A DNA stretch of 64,000 bases from Siphonodentalium dalli (lineage: Eukaryota; Mollusca; Scaphopoda; Gadilida; Siphonodentaliidae): NCBI GenBank assembly GCA_032622095.1, contig CP136062.1, positions 140,696,351 to 140,760,350 of the forward strand, read 5' to 3'. The translations under genes and the position numbers were made by a program. Of this stretch, positions 54,001 through 57,430 are shown piece by piece; position 1 is the first letter of the stretch; every line of letters starts with the position of its first letter. The notes beneath the pieces were generated by a model. That model was not told the origin of the DNA. It searched no databases and saw only the letters and a list, made by a program, of their open reading frames with translations.

Positions 54001-54883
54001 GAAAATTAAGTGGGCCTTTAAATTGTAGAAATGTGATGCTAATGATCAACCTACATCAAAAGTTTACAAAATTACAAATTAACAGAGAAGTGGACTCTGG
54101 TTAGATTAAAATCCCTGGCCTTAGGATTCTAGTTAAATTATATAATGGACAACTTGGTCCGTTTTGACATTAGAAGAGTTAAGTAAATTTGGTGGTGCAC
54201 TATAATGCACTACATATCGTTTCATATTTGTACTGTGAGTGATGGTTTCATTAATTTATGGTAATATTATCAAATGCTAAAACATGTAGGAGGTGTAAAA
54301 TCTGAGCATTCAGGATCTTCTGCCTTCAACAAATTCTGTGATTTGTGGCAGCTTATCGCAGAATATTTGTGAAGACTCCATGCTTCCAAATTGCCAAATA
54401 ATACACTCAAGTGAGATCAGTTTGTTATAATTTCAACATTGCCAGATAGAAGTCAATAAATTACTTCCTCCCTTATAGTTTTCTTAACATATTTCGACTT
54501 GATAAAAACTAATTGAAAATATTTTCATAAATACATAAAGGCCAATTGTATTCTGAAACTACTATTGGGGGGGGGGGGGGGGGTGATTATTAGACTATTT
54601 TTCAATAGCAACAGATTTTTGTCAACAAATTTCAAAGTATCATATTTACACCCACCAATCTTACTGTATTAATGTAAAGATGTGTTTTGTATTTTGTAGT
54701 GAAACAATGACAATGAAAGACAGTGCAAACTCAATTTAGAAATAACTAAGGATTTTGTTTAATTGTAGCTCTTAATATTTTTGTGTGGCTTTTATACAGG
54801 TCAAGGCGTTGCAGAAAGATTTAATGCAACGGTACCAGGATTTAAAACAGTGGACTTCAGGTTGGAAGACTTATGAGCCATAG
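7093..54883 (+). CDS. LRRC27: LRRC27 orthologue, ten spliced coding exons (499 aa model)
   Basis: The exons are 7093-7368, 11300-11492, 13184-13333, 15950-16202, 31295-31462, 31980-32068, 37504-37586, 39809-39885, 48745-48871 and 54800-54883. Every junction has GT/AG and matching phase, and the sum is exactly 500 codons including TAG. Residues about 68-190 form LRRs with typical LxxLxLxxNxLxxLP spacing. Residues about 290-480 are rich in K, E, R and Q and would form coiled coil. The match to vertebrate LRRC27 is clear at DFFDRLPNLKWLDLRRNQL and at the tail segment IKDHTLQMHERRK. The molecular function of LRRC27 is poorly known; an LRR domain plus coiled coil suggests a scaffold or binding role. 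The gene is stretched to 48 kb by transposon-filled introns. The C-terminus is uncertain: exon 10 may end at the TAG, or splice on at 54860 to an exon at 63547. Confidence 0.9.
7413..7873. mobile_element. Foldback element, GGGGTCGTTGTCGTAA termini, copy 1
   Basis: The termini TAATGGGGTCGTTGTCGTAA and TTACGACAACGACCCCATTA are perfect inverted complements. The interior has several nested copies of ACATAAATGCACACCGTG in both orientations. The flanks share GTCAGTGTCG on both sides, suggesting a target duplication or local rearrangement. It begins only 44 bp after the exon 1 donor of LRRC27. Confidence 0.7.
8100..8595. mobile_element. Foldback element, GGGGTCGTTGTCGTAA termini, copy 2
   Basis: A second copy of the element at 7413-7873, in the same orientation and 226 bp downstream. 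It has the same TAATGGGGTCGTTGTCGTAA left end, the same inner CATAAATGCACAC palindromes and the right end TTACGACAACGACCCCAT. Small indels distinguish the copies. No ORF of note is present. Confidence 0.7.
9147..9200. repeat. GC-rich perfect palindrome
   Basis: The arms GCGGGCCG...GATAATGA and TCATTATC...CGGCCCGC surround a 10-bp loop. It lies in intron 1, just after two copies of a short ATTATTACCACTTTA...GTTCTCTAG repeat at about 9018-9095. It resembles the hairpin at 10698-10746 and may be the core of a decayed MITE. Confidence 0.55.
9578..9770. mobile_element. Palindromic MITE family M4, copy 1
   Basis: The arms share TAATAACATGATTT, ATGGTTTATTAACGGCCCT and GATTAACAGCCCTCGGGCC with their inverted complements. 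The centre is CCCTCGACTTCGTCTCGGG. The long near-perfect palindrome of about 190 bp has a second copy at 10875-11062. A hAT-like element begins immediately after it at 9771. Confidence 0.7.
9771..10635. mobile_element. Non-autonomous hAT-like element (865 bp)
   Basis: It starts TAGTGATGTTCCGATAA and ends TTATCGGAACATCACTA, a 17-bp perfect terminal inverted repeat of typical hAT form. Subterminal CCGATTTCCGATTCCGAT and CCGATTCCGATTT repeats support this. The 8-bp flanks (TATTGTTA and ATATTAAC) do not match, so the target duplication is decayed or the boundary is blurred by the neighbouring MITE. No transposase domain is visible. Confidence 0.7.
10698..10746. repeat. GC-rich palindrome
   Basis: CGGGCCGCAGGCGTTAATGA and TCATTAACGTCCGCGGCCCG are inverted complements with two mismatches around an AT loop. 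Its composition resembles the hairpin at 9147-9200, and both lie in intron 1 of LRRC27. Confidence 0.5.
10875..11062. mobile_element. Palindromic MITE family M4, copy 2
   Basis: Second copy of the palindrome at 9578-9770, in the same orientation, with the same AACATGATTTT ends, GGTTTATTAACGGCCCT arms and CCTCGACTTCGTCTC centre. A few substitutions separate the copies. Confidence 0.7.
11155..11280. mobile_element. MITE family M3, right half, abutting the exon 2 acceptor
   Basis: The segment carries the M3 hairpin (AATAAGTTCAACAAATGA / TTTGTTGAACTTATT) and the terminal AAAGGGTTAA. It ends 19 bp before LRRC27 exon 2. Compare the full copies at 49216-49476 and 54936-55184. Confidence 0.65.
11300..11492 (+). 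CDS. LRRC27: LRRC27 exon 2 (LRRs 2-4)
   Basis: The exon encodes residues 93-156 plus one base. It holds three successive LRRs beginning YLYLEGNELVYLP, WLDLRRNQLCRLP and NLLLEGNQLRSLP. The acceptor is TTTCTTTTTCAG|TAC, phase 0. The donor is TTAG|GTTAGT, phase 1. This is the best-conserved part of the protein and matches vertebrate LRRC27 at the DFFxxLPNLxWLDLR segment. Confidence 0.93.
11827..12055. repeat. Left arm of a local inverted duplication
   Basis: Intron 2 sequence at 11827-11893 and 11979-12055 reappears as the reverse complement at 12488-12565 and 12411-12488, with very few differences. About 85 bp in the middle of this arm (11894-11978) are missing from the other arm. Confidence 0.75.
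12230..12607. mobile_element. Palindromic MITE family M1, copy interrupted by an inverted duplication
   Basis: It begins TACAGTAATGCCCTAAATAA and ends GAATTACTGTA. The left arm and hairpin tip are intact to about 12410. There the right arm is broken by about 155 bp that are the reverse complement of sequence 0.4-0.6 kb upstream. The M1 end then resumes at GGAGTTGATTATTTAAGG. Confidence 0.75.
12623..12862. mobile_element. MITE family M3 copy
   Basis: It starts TTAACCCTTTCTTTACTGAA and continues through GGTCTATTATTCATCTG and GGGATGTTCAGGAAA, characteristic of M3. It ends in CTCATCAATTGAGTATTTAGTA without the final GGGTTAA, so the right end is eroded. Confidence 0.65.
13184..13333 (+). CDS. LRRC27: LRRC27 exon 3 (LRR 5 and cap)
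   Basis: The exon encodes residues 157-206: the last LRR (SLHGLNINNNPLEFPP) and the C-terminal cap of the LRR domain (HQILKFLAEML). The NNPLEFPP motif followed by a helix matches the NxPLEFPP of vertebrate LRRC27. The acceptor is ATTTCAG|GG, the donor GAG|GTACAT, and both are phase 1. Confidence 0.92.
13348..13473. mobile_element. M3 start fused to the right half of M1
   Basis: TTAACCCTTTCTATACTAA (M3 left end) runs directly into AGAGCTTTCCGATGAATAGC, the right half of M1, ending AGAGCATTACTGTATA. Only 14 bp separate it from the exon 3 donor. It is a chimeric remnant without an M1 left arm. Confidence 0.6.
13889..15560 (+). mobile_element. Pearl/Helentron-like element with about 150-bp core repeats
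   Basis: A short palindrome (TTTACCCATACCATAGTATGGTAAA) is followed by a GTCCGTCC/GTCTGTCT microsatellite at 13960-13995. Diverged core units follow, each with ATCTGATCGGAACCAAATTT, CGAGTTCGAATATGGGTTTGATC and GGAGTTATGGCCCTTT. At least seven units can be followed, including those in the duplicated block at 14702-14990. This leader, microsatellite and tandem core arrangement is the Pearl type. No coding capacity is visible. Confidence 0.6.
14356..15020 (+). repeat. Direct duplication of 346 bp, each copy ending in a poly-C run
   Basis: The block 14356-14645 is repeated, apparently without a single mismatch, at 14702-14991. The first copy ends in 56 C (14646-14701), the second in 29 C (14992-15020). 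Perfect identity next to long homopolymers, in a region whose other repeats are 10-20% diverged, suggests an assembly duplication or a very recent slippage event. Confidence 0.85.
15950..16202 (+). CDS. LRRC27: LRRC27 exon 4 (acidic linker)
   Basis: The exon encodes residues 207-290. The first half is acidic and Tyr-rich (DYNDQESGDYQYYEGEVEG), then Ser/Thr-rich. It ends with SYGEIRQQHVDKLKKAGAFG, which resembles the EEIRRFW...EIVEHVKADVLG segment of vertebrate LRRC27. The acceptor is CTTTTCAG|AC, phase 1. The donor is TAA|GTATGT, phase 2. The linker is probably unstructured. Confidence 0.88.
16305..16725 (+). mobile_element. Foldback MITE family F1, full copy
   Basis: Each end is itself a hairpin. 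The left hairpin lies at 16312-16400 (CAGAATGAGGTCC...GGAGACCTCATTCTG) and the right at 16612-16712 (GCAGAATGAGGT...GACCTCATTCTGC). The middle contains TTACTTTTTCCCTTCTG and CACATCAGCAACTTCAACTG, shared with the copy at 1-290. It begins 103 bp after the exon 4 donor. Confidence 0.75.
17115..17377. mobile_element. Palindromic MITE family M2, copy a
   Basis: TTAACCCTACCATGA at the left and TCATGAAAGGGTTAA at the right are inverted complements. The interior has two hairpins of TTATATATGCGAGGCTCCC / GGGAGACTCGCATATATAA form joined by CCTAACAATATTTACC. The TTAA ends may be target duplications. Related copies are at 20655, 22329 and 31062. Confidence 0.75.
17543..17755. mobile_element. Palindromic MITE family M1, best preserved copy (213 bp)
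   Basis: An almost perfect 213-bp palindrome runs from CAGTAATGCCCTAAATAATC to GATTATTTAGGGCATTACTG, with its centre at CTCTCAGTGAGAG. Transcripts would fold into a hairpin of about 100 bp. It is the reference for the hypermutated copy at 60307-60519, which has the same length with no net indel. Confidence 0.85.
18238..19262. mobile_element. Non-autonomous hAT element (1025 bp)
   Basis: The terminal inverted repeats are TAGAGATGGGCGGTA and TACCGCCCATCTCTA-like (CAATACCGCCCATCTCTA). Subterminal GGTATCGGTATCAGC and CCGATACCGAGG repeats are present. The 8-bp flanks are GTATCTGT and GTATCCTT, six of eight matching, as expected for an aged hAT target duplication. The TIR is of the widespread AGAGATGGGC hAT type. 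No transposase ORF remains. Confidence 0.8.
19335..20065. mobile_element. Element bounded by an ATGGGGATTTCCATGCAAAT inverted repeat
   Basis: ATGGGGATTTCCATGCAAAT followed by CTCTGGAGCA at 19337-19366 is inverted at 20034-20063. The 730-bp interior contains a partial M2 copy at about 19397-19550. The inverted ends suggest a MITE or TIR element, but I could not define a target duplication. Confidence 0.5.
20402..20540. mobile_element. M1 copy with deleted left arm, flanked by an 11-bp direct repeat
   Basis: CAGTAATGCCCTAAATCATC is followed after only a few bases by TTCTCAGTGAGAGC and the complete right arm to GGCATTACTG. Just upstream is an extra M1 start, giving TAACTCACCTA-CAGTAATGCC. The right flank reads GGCATTACTG-TAACTCACCTA. 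Both sides thus carry TAACTCACCTA. Confidence 0.7.
20655..20915. mobile_element. Palindromic MITE family M2, copy b
   Basis: TTAACCCTTCCATGAT to TAATGAAAGGGTTAA, with the same two inner hairpins (TCATATGCGTGTCTCCC..., TAGATATGCGAGGCTCC...) as the copy at 17115-17377 and the same CCTAACAATATTTACC joint. Confidence 0.72.
21248..21741. mobile_element. TTAA-flanked MITE, second family (494 bp)
   Basis: TTAAAGGTACACCTAATGT at the left and ACATTAAGTGTGCCTTTAA at the right are inverted complements with two mismatches. TTAA lies on both sides. It has the same length class as the element at 4094 but an unrelated interior. Confidence 0.6.
22329..22591. mobile_element. Palindromic MITE family M2, copy c (reverse)
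   Basis: TTAACCCTTTCATGAAGGGA to CAGTCATGTAAGGGTTAA with both inner hairpins, in the opposite orientation to copies a and b (GCAGCATTAAAGATCCTGTG lies at the left end). Confidence 0.72.
22851..22944. repeat. Short palindrome, CATATAGAAGTGTCAG arms
   Basis: GCATATAGAAGTGTCAGTTG and the inverted TATCTGACACTTCTATATGC flank a 50-bp centre containing GCCGAACAA and TTGTTCGG. It is a compact foldback, possibly a solo MITE. Confidence 0.55.
24815..24838. repeat. (CT)n microsatellite
   Basis: Twelve uninterrupted CT units inside intron 4. Confidence 0.9.
25822..26609 (+). repeat. Tandem duplication of a 395-bp unit
   Basis: Unit 1 (25822-26216) and unit 2 (26217-26609) run from AACAGTCACAAAAA to TTTTGAGTACTTT and differ at only a few positions, including single-base indels. 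Each carries an overlapping ORF with CGCTYHYREFSIMIPCCWQM. No family is recognised. The peptide may be chance or decayed. Confidence 0.85.
27896..28490. mobile_element. MITE with TA target site and internal TTAAGCGCAATAAGGAAT repeats
   Basis: TGGGAAGCCAAATTGACATT at the left is perfectly inverted at the right (AATGTCAATTTGGCTTCCCA), and TA lies on both sides (27894-27895 and 28491-28492), fitting a Tc1/mariner-type target. The interior is made of many short inverted variants of TTAAGCGCAATAAGGAAT, unlike any other element here. Confidence 0.75.
28504..30680. mobile_element. Outer hAT element of a nested pair
   Basis: TAGTGTTGAAATGATTAGTG at the left and ATAATCGTTTCAACACTA at the right form the TIR. 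Perfect 8-bp target duplications TTCTTTAG lie at 28496-28503 and 30681-30688. Without the inserted inner element it is about 1.07 kb. Subterminal AATCGACTACAAATCGATTAGTCGA and GACTAATCGACT repeats are typical hAT ends. No intact transposase ORF is present. Confidence 0.85.
28939..30037. mobile_element. Inner hAT element inserted into the outer one
   Basis: TAGTGCTGGGCGG at the left and ATCATCCAGCACTA at the right form the TIR. Perfect 8-bp target duplications AAGTTGAC lie at 28931-28938 and 30038-30045. The 1099-bp interior has short ORFs (for example 29199-29396) without recognisable domains. It must have inserted after the outer element. Confidence 0.85.
31062..31228. mobile_element. M2 copy with one inner hairpin deleted
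   Basis: TTAACCATTCCATGACTGGA to CATCATGAAAGGGTTAA, with a single TATATGTGAGGCTCCC / GGGAGACTTGCATATA hairpin instead of two. It ends 67 bp before exon 5. Confidence 0.7.
31295..31462 (+). CDS. LRRC27: LRRC27 exon 5 (Pro-rich linker, coiled-coil start)
   Basis: The exon encodes residues 291-346. A basic Ser-rich start (RGRSNTSAGSKKSWKLEQYP) leads to PEPPPPEFATSKM and then the coiled coil EERRMAKVRELKEKQEAILQ. This parallels the [20 protein letters not shown] segment of vertebrate LRRC27. The acceptor is ATATTATAG|G and the donor AG|GTTTGA; phase 2 on both sides. Confidence 0.9.
31980..32068 (+). CDS. LRRC27: LRRC27 exon 6 (coiled coil)
   Basis: The exon encodes residues 347-376, ESSLKEWRTDAKNMQQKKLI and on, which matches the LQEWRERAQRMRKRKEEL segment of vertebrate LRRC27. 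The acceptor is TAATTTTAG|G, phase 2; the donor ACAG|GTGAGA, phase 1. Confidence 0.88.
32085..33580. mobile_element. M3 MITE split by a Pearl-like element
   Basis: M3 sequence at about 32085-32262 (GGTCTATTATTCATCTGGAG, GGTGGGAAATGTTCAGATA) is continued at about 33519-33580 (TATTATCAGAACATTTCCC, CTACTCGCCAGTGAGTATTT). The Pearl-like element at 32264-33518 lies between them. The Pearl-like element is therefore the younger insertion. Confidence 0.65.
32264..33518 (+). mobile_element. Pearl/Helentron-like element P1, diverged core units
   Basis: It opens TTAGCTCAACTTGACAAAGT with GAGCTATTGCCATGATTGGC, like P2-P4, and ends AAGTTAAGCTACAGAGTCAT with a short hairpin and CTTTCATT. About six degenerate units containing GGCCATCTTGGATTT fill the core. 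It is the most diverged of the four copies. Confidence 0.7.
34149..37174 (+). mobile_element. Pearl/Helentron-like element P2, about 18 core units
   Basis: The left end is TAGCTCAACTTTACTTTGTA with GAGCTATTGCCATGACTTTG, then a GTGTGTGCGTGTG microsatellite at about 34199-34227. About 18 core units of 160 bp follow, each with GATCATCATGAAATTTGTCA, ATGTAGATGGGAACGAGTCA and CATGGCCGCCAGCAGCCATC. The right end AAGTTGAGCTACAGTGTCAT carries an AGTGTC-ATT-GACACT hairpin before CTTTCATT. The left end and right TTGAGCTA are inverted relatives. A 3' hairpin with no coding sequence is consistent with a non-autonomous Helentron. Confidence 0.8.
37504..37586 (+). CDS. LRRC27: LRRC27 exon 7
   Basis: The exon encodes residues 377-404, FVDATSQAPFGVDKERMKVP and on to NEERIK. 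The acceptor is CCATTTCAG|AC, phase 1; the donor AAG|GTGAGC is strong and phase 0. It corresponds to the ATDLIDNRKVPLNPPGK region of the vertebrate protein. Confidence 0.87.
37997..39346 (+). mobile_element. Pearl/Helentron-like element P3, about 7 core units
   Basis: It has the same left end (TTAGCTCAACTTACTTTG), a GTCCGTGTGTGTGTG microsatellite, about seven 160-bp core units and the same right end (CTAAGTTGAGCTACAGTGTC plus hairpin and CTTTCATT) as P2 and P4. It lies in LRRC27 intron 7. Confidence 0.8.
39425..39775 (+). mobile_element. Foldback MITE family F1, third copy
   Basis: The left hairpin is intact (AGAGGGTGAATTTAGTGATG / CATCACTAAATTCACCCTCT at 39452-39513). The middle block (AATCGAGGTGTCCAATGGGT) matches the family. 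The right hairpin is reduced to GTGCAGAATGAAC. It stops 34 bp before exon 8. Confidence 0.68.
39809..39885 (+). CDS. LRRC27: LRRC27 exon 8
   Basis: The exon encodes residues 405-429, EDVKKAHEKVRRNVSPGTRQ and on to RIEDEK. It is highly charged and part of the coiled-coil tail. The acceptor is TTTCTTTACAG|GAG, phase 0; the donor GAAAA|GTATGT, phase 2. Confidence 0.87.
40246..40990 (+). mobile_element. Pearl-like element, second family (GGGAACCTGTGCACCTG core)
   Basis: It starts TTTATACCCTCGCAACAAAG with a G-run at 40273-40281 and GTCCGTCCATCGTCCGTGGA. Four core units follow, each with CATGGGAACCTGTGCACCTG and GGTGGAGTTATG. It ends at TTTTTATACCCCCCGCCGG. It is related to 46945-47600. Confidence 0.6.
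40991..42006. other. Intron 8 stretch without recognised elements
   Basis: The 1 kb contains only short minus-strand ORFs (40965-41294 and 41351-41536) with no recognisable domain, and AT-rich sequence. I see no repeat copy in the window. Confidence 0.5.
42007..46830 (+). mobile_element. Pearl/Helentron-like element P4 with about 29 core units in higher-order repeats
   Basis: The left end is TTAGCTCAACTTACTTTTGT, then a (GTGTGTCC)n microsatellite at about 42062-42099. The 160-164-bp core array follows. The right end is AAGTTGAGCTACAGTGTCAT with a hairpin and CTTTCATT. Distinct unit types recur in fixed order: one with ATCATTGTGGGGTCATT, one with GTTCGGCCAATAAACATGG, one with TAGCTTCGATCGGAACATCA. 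The marker GGTTGTACCTTTGGTCT lies at about 42937, 43738, 44221 and 44867, giving composite blocks of 3 to 5 units. The many minus-strand ORFs of 73 codons that begin MFFGRTTPKSLVPIYM are frames through the repeat unit, not genes. Confidence 0.8.
46945..47600 (+). mobile_element. Pearl-like element, third family (GTCCCCCGAAAAATTAATTT end)
   Basis: The terminal palindrome TCCCCCGAAAAATTAATTTT / TTTGGGGGA at 46952-46979 is followed by a (CGTTCGTCCGTC)-type microsatellite at 46996-47055. Core-like units with CCATGGGAACCTGTGCACCTG and GGTGGAGTTATT follow. The core units are shared with 40246-40990. Confidence 0.55.
47920..47992 (+). mobile_element. M3 right-end fragment
   Basis: TTTGTTGAACTTATTATCTG, CATTTCCTAAGGGAACTACT and GAAAGGGTTAA match the right end of M3. 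The left part is missing. Confidence 0.55.
48539..48654 (+). mobile_element. M1 right-half copy
   Basis: It starts at the hairpin tip (TCTCAGTGAGAGCTTTCCG) and runs to GGCATTACTGTA. The left arm is absent. It lies 90 bp before LRRC27 exon 9. Confidence 0.7.
48745..48871 (+). CDS. LRRC27: LRRC27 exon 9 (conserved coiled-coil tail)
   Basis: The exon encodes residues 430-472, from NNRIRQLERKIKDHTLQMHE through GTPQEEMVAAQKELEI. This matches the vertebrate LRRC27 segment LEEKIKQHVLQMREQRR followed by APLEEMRKAAEDLEIA, the best tail evidence for orthology. The acceptor is TTTTCAG|A, phase 2; the donor ATA|GTACGT, phase 0. Confidence 0.92.
49216..49476. mobile_element. MITE family M3, near full copy
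   Basis: TTAACTCTTTTTATACTGAA to CTAAAGTGTTAA, with GGTGGGAAATGTTCAGATAA / TTATATGAACATTTCC arms around a loop. TTAA lies at each end. Confidence 0.68.
49477..50120. other. Intron 9 stretch, nothing recognised
   Basis: AT-rich sequence without a long ORF, without a visible repeat copy elsewhere in the window and without an obvious hairpin. Confidence 0.45.
50121..50310. mobile_element. M1 copy with a small left-arm deletion
   Basis: CAGTAATGCCCTAAATAATC to GGCATTACTG. About 23 bp are missing near the hairpin tip of the left arm (GAAAATATATCTCTCAGTGAG). Confidence 0.72.
50580..51035. mobile_element. MITE with GATGGGGTCATTGTCACAAGG termini
   Basis: ATGGGGTCATTGTCACAAGG near 50588 is inverted at 51000-51022 (CCTTGTGACAGTGACCCCAT). 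Inner inverted copies of TTCATAGCCAGCTTTTCAAA are duplicated at the right side. Its tip resembles ATGGGGTCGTTGTCGTAA of the elements at 7413 and 8100, suggesting a distant relation. Confidence 0.6.
51470..51585 (+). repeat. Tandem repeat, 41-bp unit, about 3 copies
   Basis: GGGATTCGAATACACCCTAT and GATGCCACAATGTTCAGTA recur at a 41-bp spacing three times with few changes. Confidence 0.8.
51896..52044. repeat. Foldback element with TTTCGCGGAAGGATA stem
   Basis: ATAGAGCCGCGCTGTTTTGG and its inverted relative CCAAAACTGTGTGGCTCTAT surround an inner perfect stem GTTTCGCGGAAGGATA / TATCCTTCCGCGAAAC. The 149-bp palindrome looks like a compact MITE; only this copy is in the window. Confidence 0.6.
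52045..53140. other. Intron 9 stretch, nothing recognised
   Basis: AT-rich sequence with two short ORFs (52604-52813 and 52898-53107) that show no domain, splice context or LRRC27 similarity. Confidence 0.45.
53141..53493. mobile_element. Long palindromic MITE (TACTGTACACTAAATCCAG termini)
   Basis: TACTGTACACTAAATCCAGC at the left and CTGGATTTAGTGTACAGTCC at the right are inverted complements. ATTTATGGGACCAT / ATGGTCCCATAAAT and the central AAAATGAGTTAATGACTCGA palindrome extend the fold across the whole 353 bp. Confidence 0.7.
53550..54021. mobile_element. TTAA-flanked MITE, second full copy
   Basis: TTAAAGGCCCTCTTAATTTT to AAAATTAAGTGGGCCTTTAA; the interior is collinear with 4094-4577, including the C-run and GTTATTCCCCCTCCATGGAA. 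Confidence 0.75.
54567..54583. repeat. Poly-G run (17 bp)
   Basis: Seventeen uninterrupted G in intron 9, about 215 bp before exon 10. Confidence 0.9.
54800..54883 (+). CDS. LRRC27: LRRC27 exon 10 (end of coding model)
   Basis: The exon encodes residues 473-499, VKALQKDLMQRYQDLKQWTS then GWKTYEP and TAG at 54881-54883. The acceptor is TTTTATACAG|GTC, phase 0. KALQKDL continues the coiled-coil tail in the position of vertebrate ELQDEVLKLK. An internal donor (TTCAG|GTTGGA, exon end 54860, phase 1) could bypass this stop and join the exon at 63547. Confidence 0.82.
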   Translation, partial: VKALQKDLMQRYQDLKQWTSGWKTYEP

Positions 54884-54935
54884 TCCCTTTTTGCTTGAAG
54901 CCTAACATACAAACTCCATCATTTTTTTGCAAAAG

Positions 54936-55184
54936 TTAACCCTTTCTATACTAAATGAATTCTCCCATTCAGCTATAAAAGTCTACATTGGAACAATCTA
55001 TTATTTATTTGGAGGGGTGGTCAGGTAATAAAAGCTGAGGGCAGACAGAAAAACAGATAATAATGATTCATATTCATTGGTGGGAAATGTTTAGATAATA
55101 AGTTCAACAAAGACCTATGGTCTGATTATCTGAATATTTCCTATGGGACGGAGTATCTAGTATAGTCTTTATTGAAAGGGTTAA
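54936..55184. mobile_element. MITE family M3, full copy
   Basis: TTAACCCTTTCTATACTAAA to ATTGAAAGGGTTAA with TTAA ends and the inner GGTGGGAAATGTTTAGATAA / TTATCTGAATATTTCC arms. It starts 53 bp after the LRRC27 TAG, so it would lie in the 3' UTR or in intron 10. Confidence 0.7.
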
Positions 55185-57187
55185 GTCAATTTCTTAACAG
55201 CCCGAAGCTTCAGACGAATTGGAACTGTAGACAGGGGACATCTAGGTTTGGTCTATTGTCTTGTATCGAGAATAACTTTTCATTTAATTCATTTTCTCAA
55301 GAAAAGTATCACAATTGCATAGGTCGGGTGTGACATACATTTGATGTTGAAAATGTCTTTTGAATAACTTGTGAATAACTTAAGGATTTTTATCTGGATG
55401 TGACCACCAGTTTTTAAGACGATTATCAGTTCTGATGTACATGTATGTAAATATCCTATGTTTATTCCATCCCATGGAGTCATAGAATAGTTACTGTTCT
55501 GATTTGGCTTGATTAGTGTTTCATAAGCTGGGATTCTGTTCTGTGTATATGGCGTGAATTCAGTGGTAACAATTTATGTAGTATATAATTTATTGCCAGA
55601 ATAGTTTCAACTGAATTTATTCCAATGTAGTTAGGCTTCCCTTGCTTAGCTGGCTGACCTTAATTCATGTGAACATTTAAAGTTATAATAGAATTCTGTT
55701 TGATACGTGAAAGAGGAATCCTTATTTATAATTCCCTTGCGATATGGATGGTGTGAAATAGTGCACAATATGTGCGATGGAATTGAAGATTAAACTTTAA
55801 TGTTATCATCTTTCAAGTGATAATTTCAAACAGCATTCTGTGTTTGATATAGTTTCATCAGAAACACCTAATATAGACTTTAATACACATGTCCAAAATA
55901 GTGATCTGAATGTAGCCATGATGTTTATATTTAGTCAATTTTAGTGGGGTGGATTTAATTTTAAGAATTTATAAGTAATCAAGTACATGTTTTTACATTG
56001 AAAAATGGTTAGTTAAAAAAGAAATTCTTATTTAGTGCTATACTAAACCAGATAATCCAATTAAATTAAGCCCCGATAATTACGATATGGATTATTCTAA
56101 AAGGAATTATGTTGAGTTTGTATGTTGAGGCCAAGCAATCCCTTCCCAGTAGAATAACATTGATAGAACCTCTGTTACAAAATCAGTTTACTTTATTGTA
56201 TGATGGATTAGTTTATCGATTAAAAGAAATAAACAAAGAACACAGAACAACAGAGAAAAAAATATTATATAAAATAATATAGAATAAAATATCATATTTA
56301 TGTTTCTATATGGCATATATCTTCTGTTTTCATTATACTTTGAATCAATTTTCTGAGTTTGATGACTCTAAAGAGCTCATTGAGAAATTCCTAGGTTAAC
56401 TTTGTGTTTATGGTTCAGGCTAATAATGTACGTAACTTTTAATTTGGTTGAATTGAAATAGTAAATATTAGTGTTTGTATTTGTAACATGGTTTTTGAAA
56501 TTGGACAAACTTTCGCTGGAGTATTATAAAAGCATAAATATAGTTTTAATATTAAAAATCTATAATGATTGCTTCCCTGCTGTTAAATTTTGTCATCTGA
56601 CGTTGAATAATAGTTTTAACAAATTATTCTCTTATTTAACAAGCCTCCAAATTCCTCTGGAATTGAAATGTCTTTGTTCATGTAAGTTTTGAAATACGAA
56701 TGTGATTGTTCTTAAATGATAAACTCTGTTCTTGATAAATATATGGTGGTCACTTTGGTTTCTCAATTTGCACCAGTTCACTTTTCAATCTGAATGAGAT
56801 ATTTTCTATAATGATTTCTCAGTGTTATAGTTAAAACTTTTTTCTGGCTGTGTTGACAAGAATATCTAGCTTTTTTTTTATTTCTCCATCTTCGTAGATA
56901 TATTGTACATGTATCTTTAGCTGTTGGCTGTTTTCTGTTAATTTTAAAGGGTCATCTGGTGTGTATGTCATATATTGATCAAAATTTATATTAACATTTG
57001 CTGGAAAGCTCATTGAAAGTACAAAGGTAAAGTGTCCATGTCAGTGGGCAGTTTTTCTATTTACAAAATTCCAGTTATGGTCTTTTATGATGGTGAAATC
57101 CAACATTTCATACGAATCATGTGATTTGCTACACGATAGTGAAATAGGTGACTTTCAAAAATACCGCGTCTGGAGCGTCAGCCATGG
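55185..57187. other. AT-rich stretch, no gene or repeat recognised
   Basis: It contains several possible AATAAA signals (for example near 56283), any of which could end the LRRC27 transcript if exon 10 is terminal. Short ORFs (56471-56692 plus; 56831-57013 minus) have no recognised domain. Confidence 0.45.
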
Positions 57188-57430
57188 ATATTCCCATCAA
57201 AGATACGTTACACACTGAACTACATGGTATATTCATCTTTATTCACAAGAAAAGATTCTATGAGATCTGTTTAAAATTTATTATTTTTGTACGAAATAGC
57301 TTAAGTACCTTTTGAATCATTTATTATTATGACGTAGCAGGTCAAGGTCATTTGTCCACTCGTTATGTATATAAGCAAGTGGACTCACAGTAAACGGCCT
57401 CTTTTTCTCTTGTGACAAGATTCGAAGGGA
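57188..57430. repeat. DIRS-like left inverted terminal repeat
   Basis: It begins ATATTCCCATCAAAGATACG and contains CACTGAACTACATGGTATAT and GACGTAGCAGGTCAAGGTCA. It is the reverse complement of the right terminus. Confidence 0.8.

Noticed and set aside
56831-57013. Minus-strand 60-codon ORF with protein-like composition
   Set aside because: No domain, splice signals or repeat copy; an AT-rich strand easily gives such a frame.
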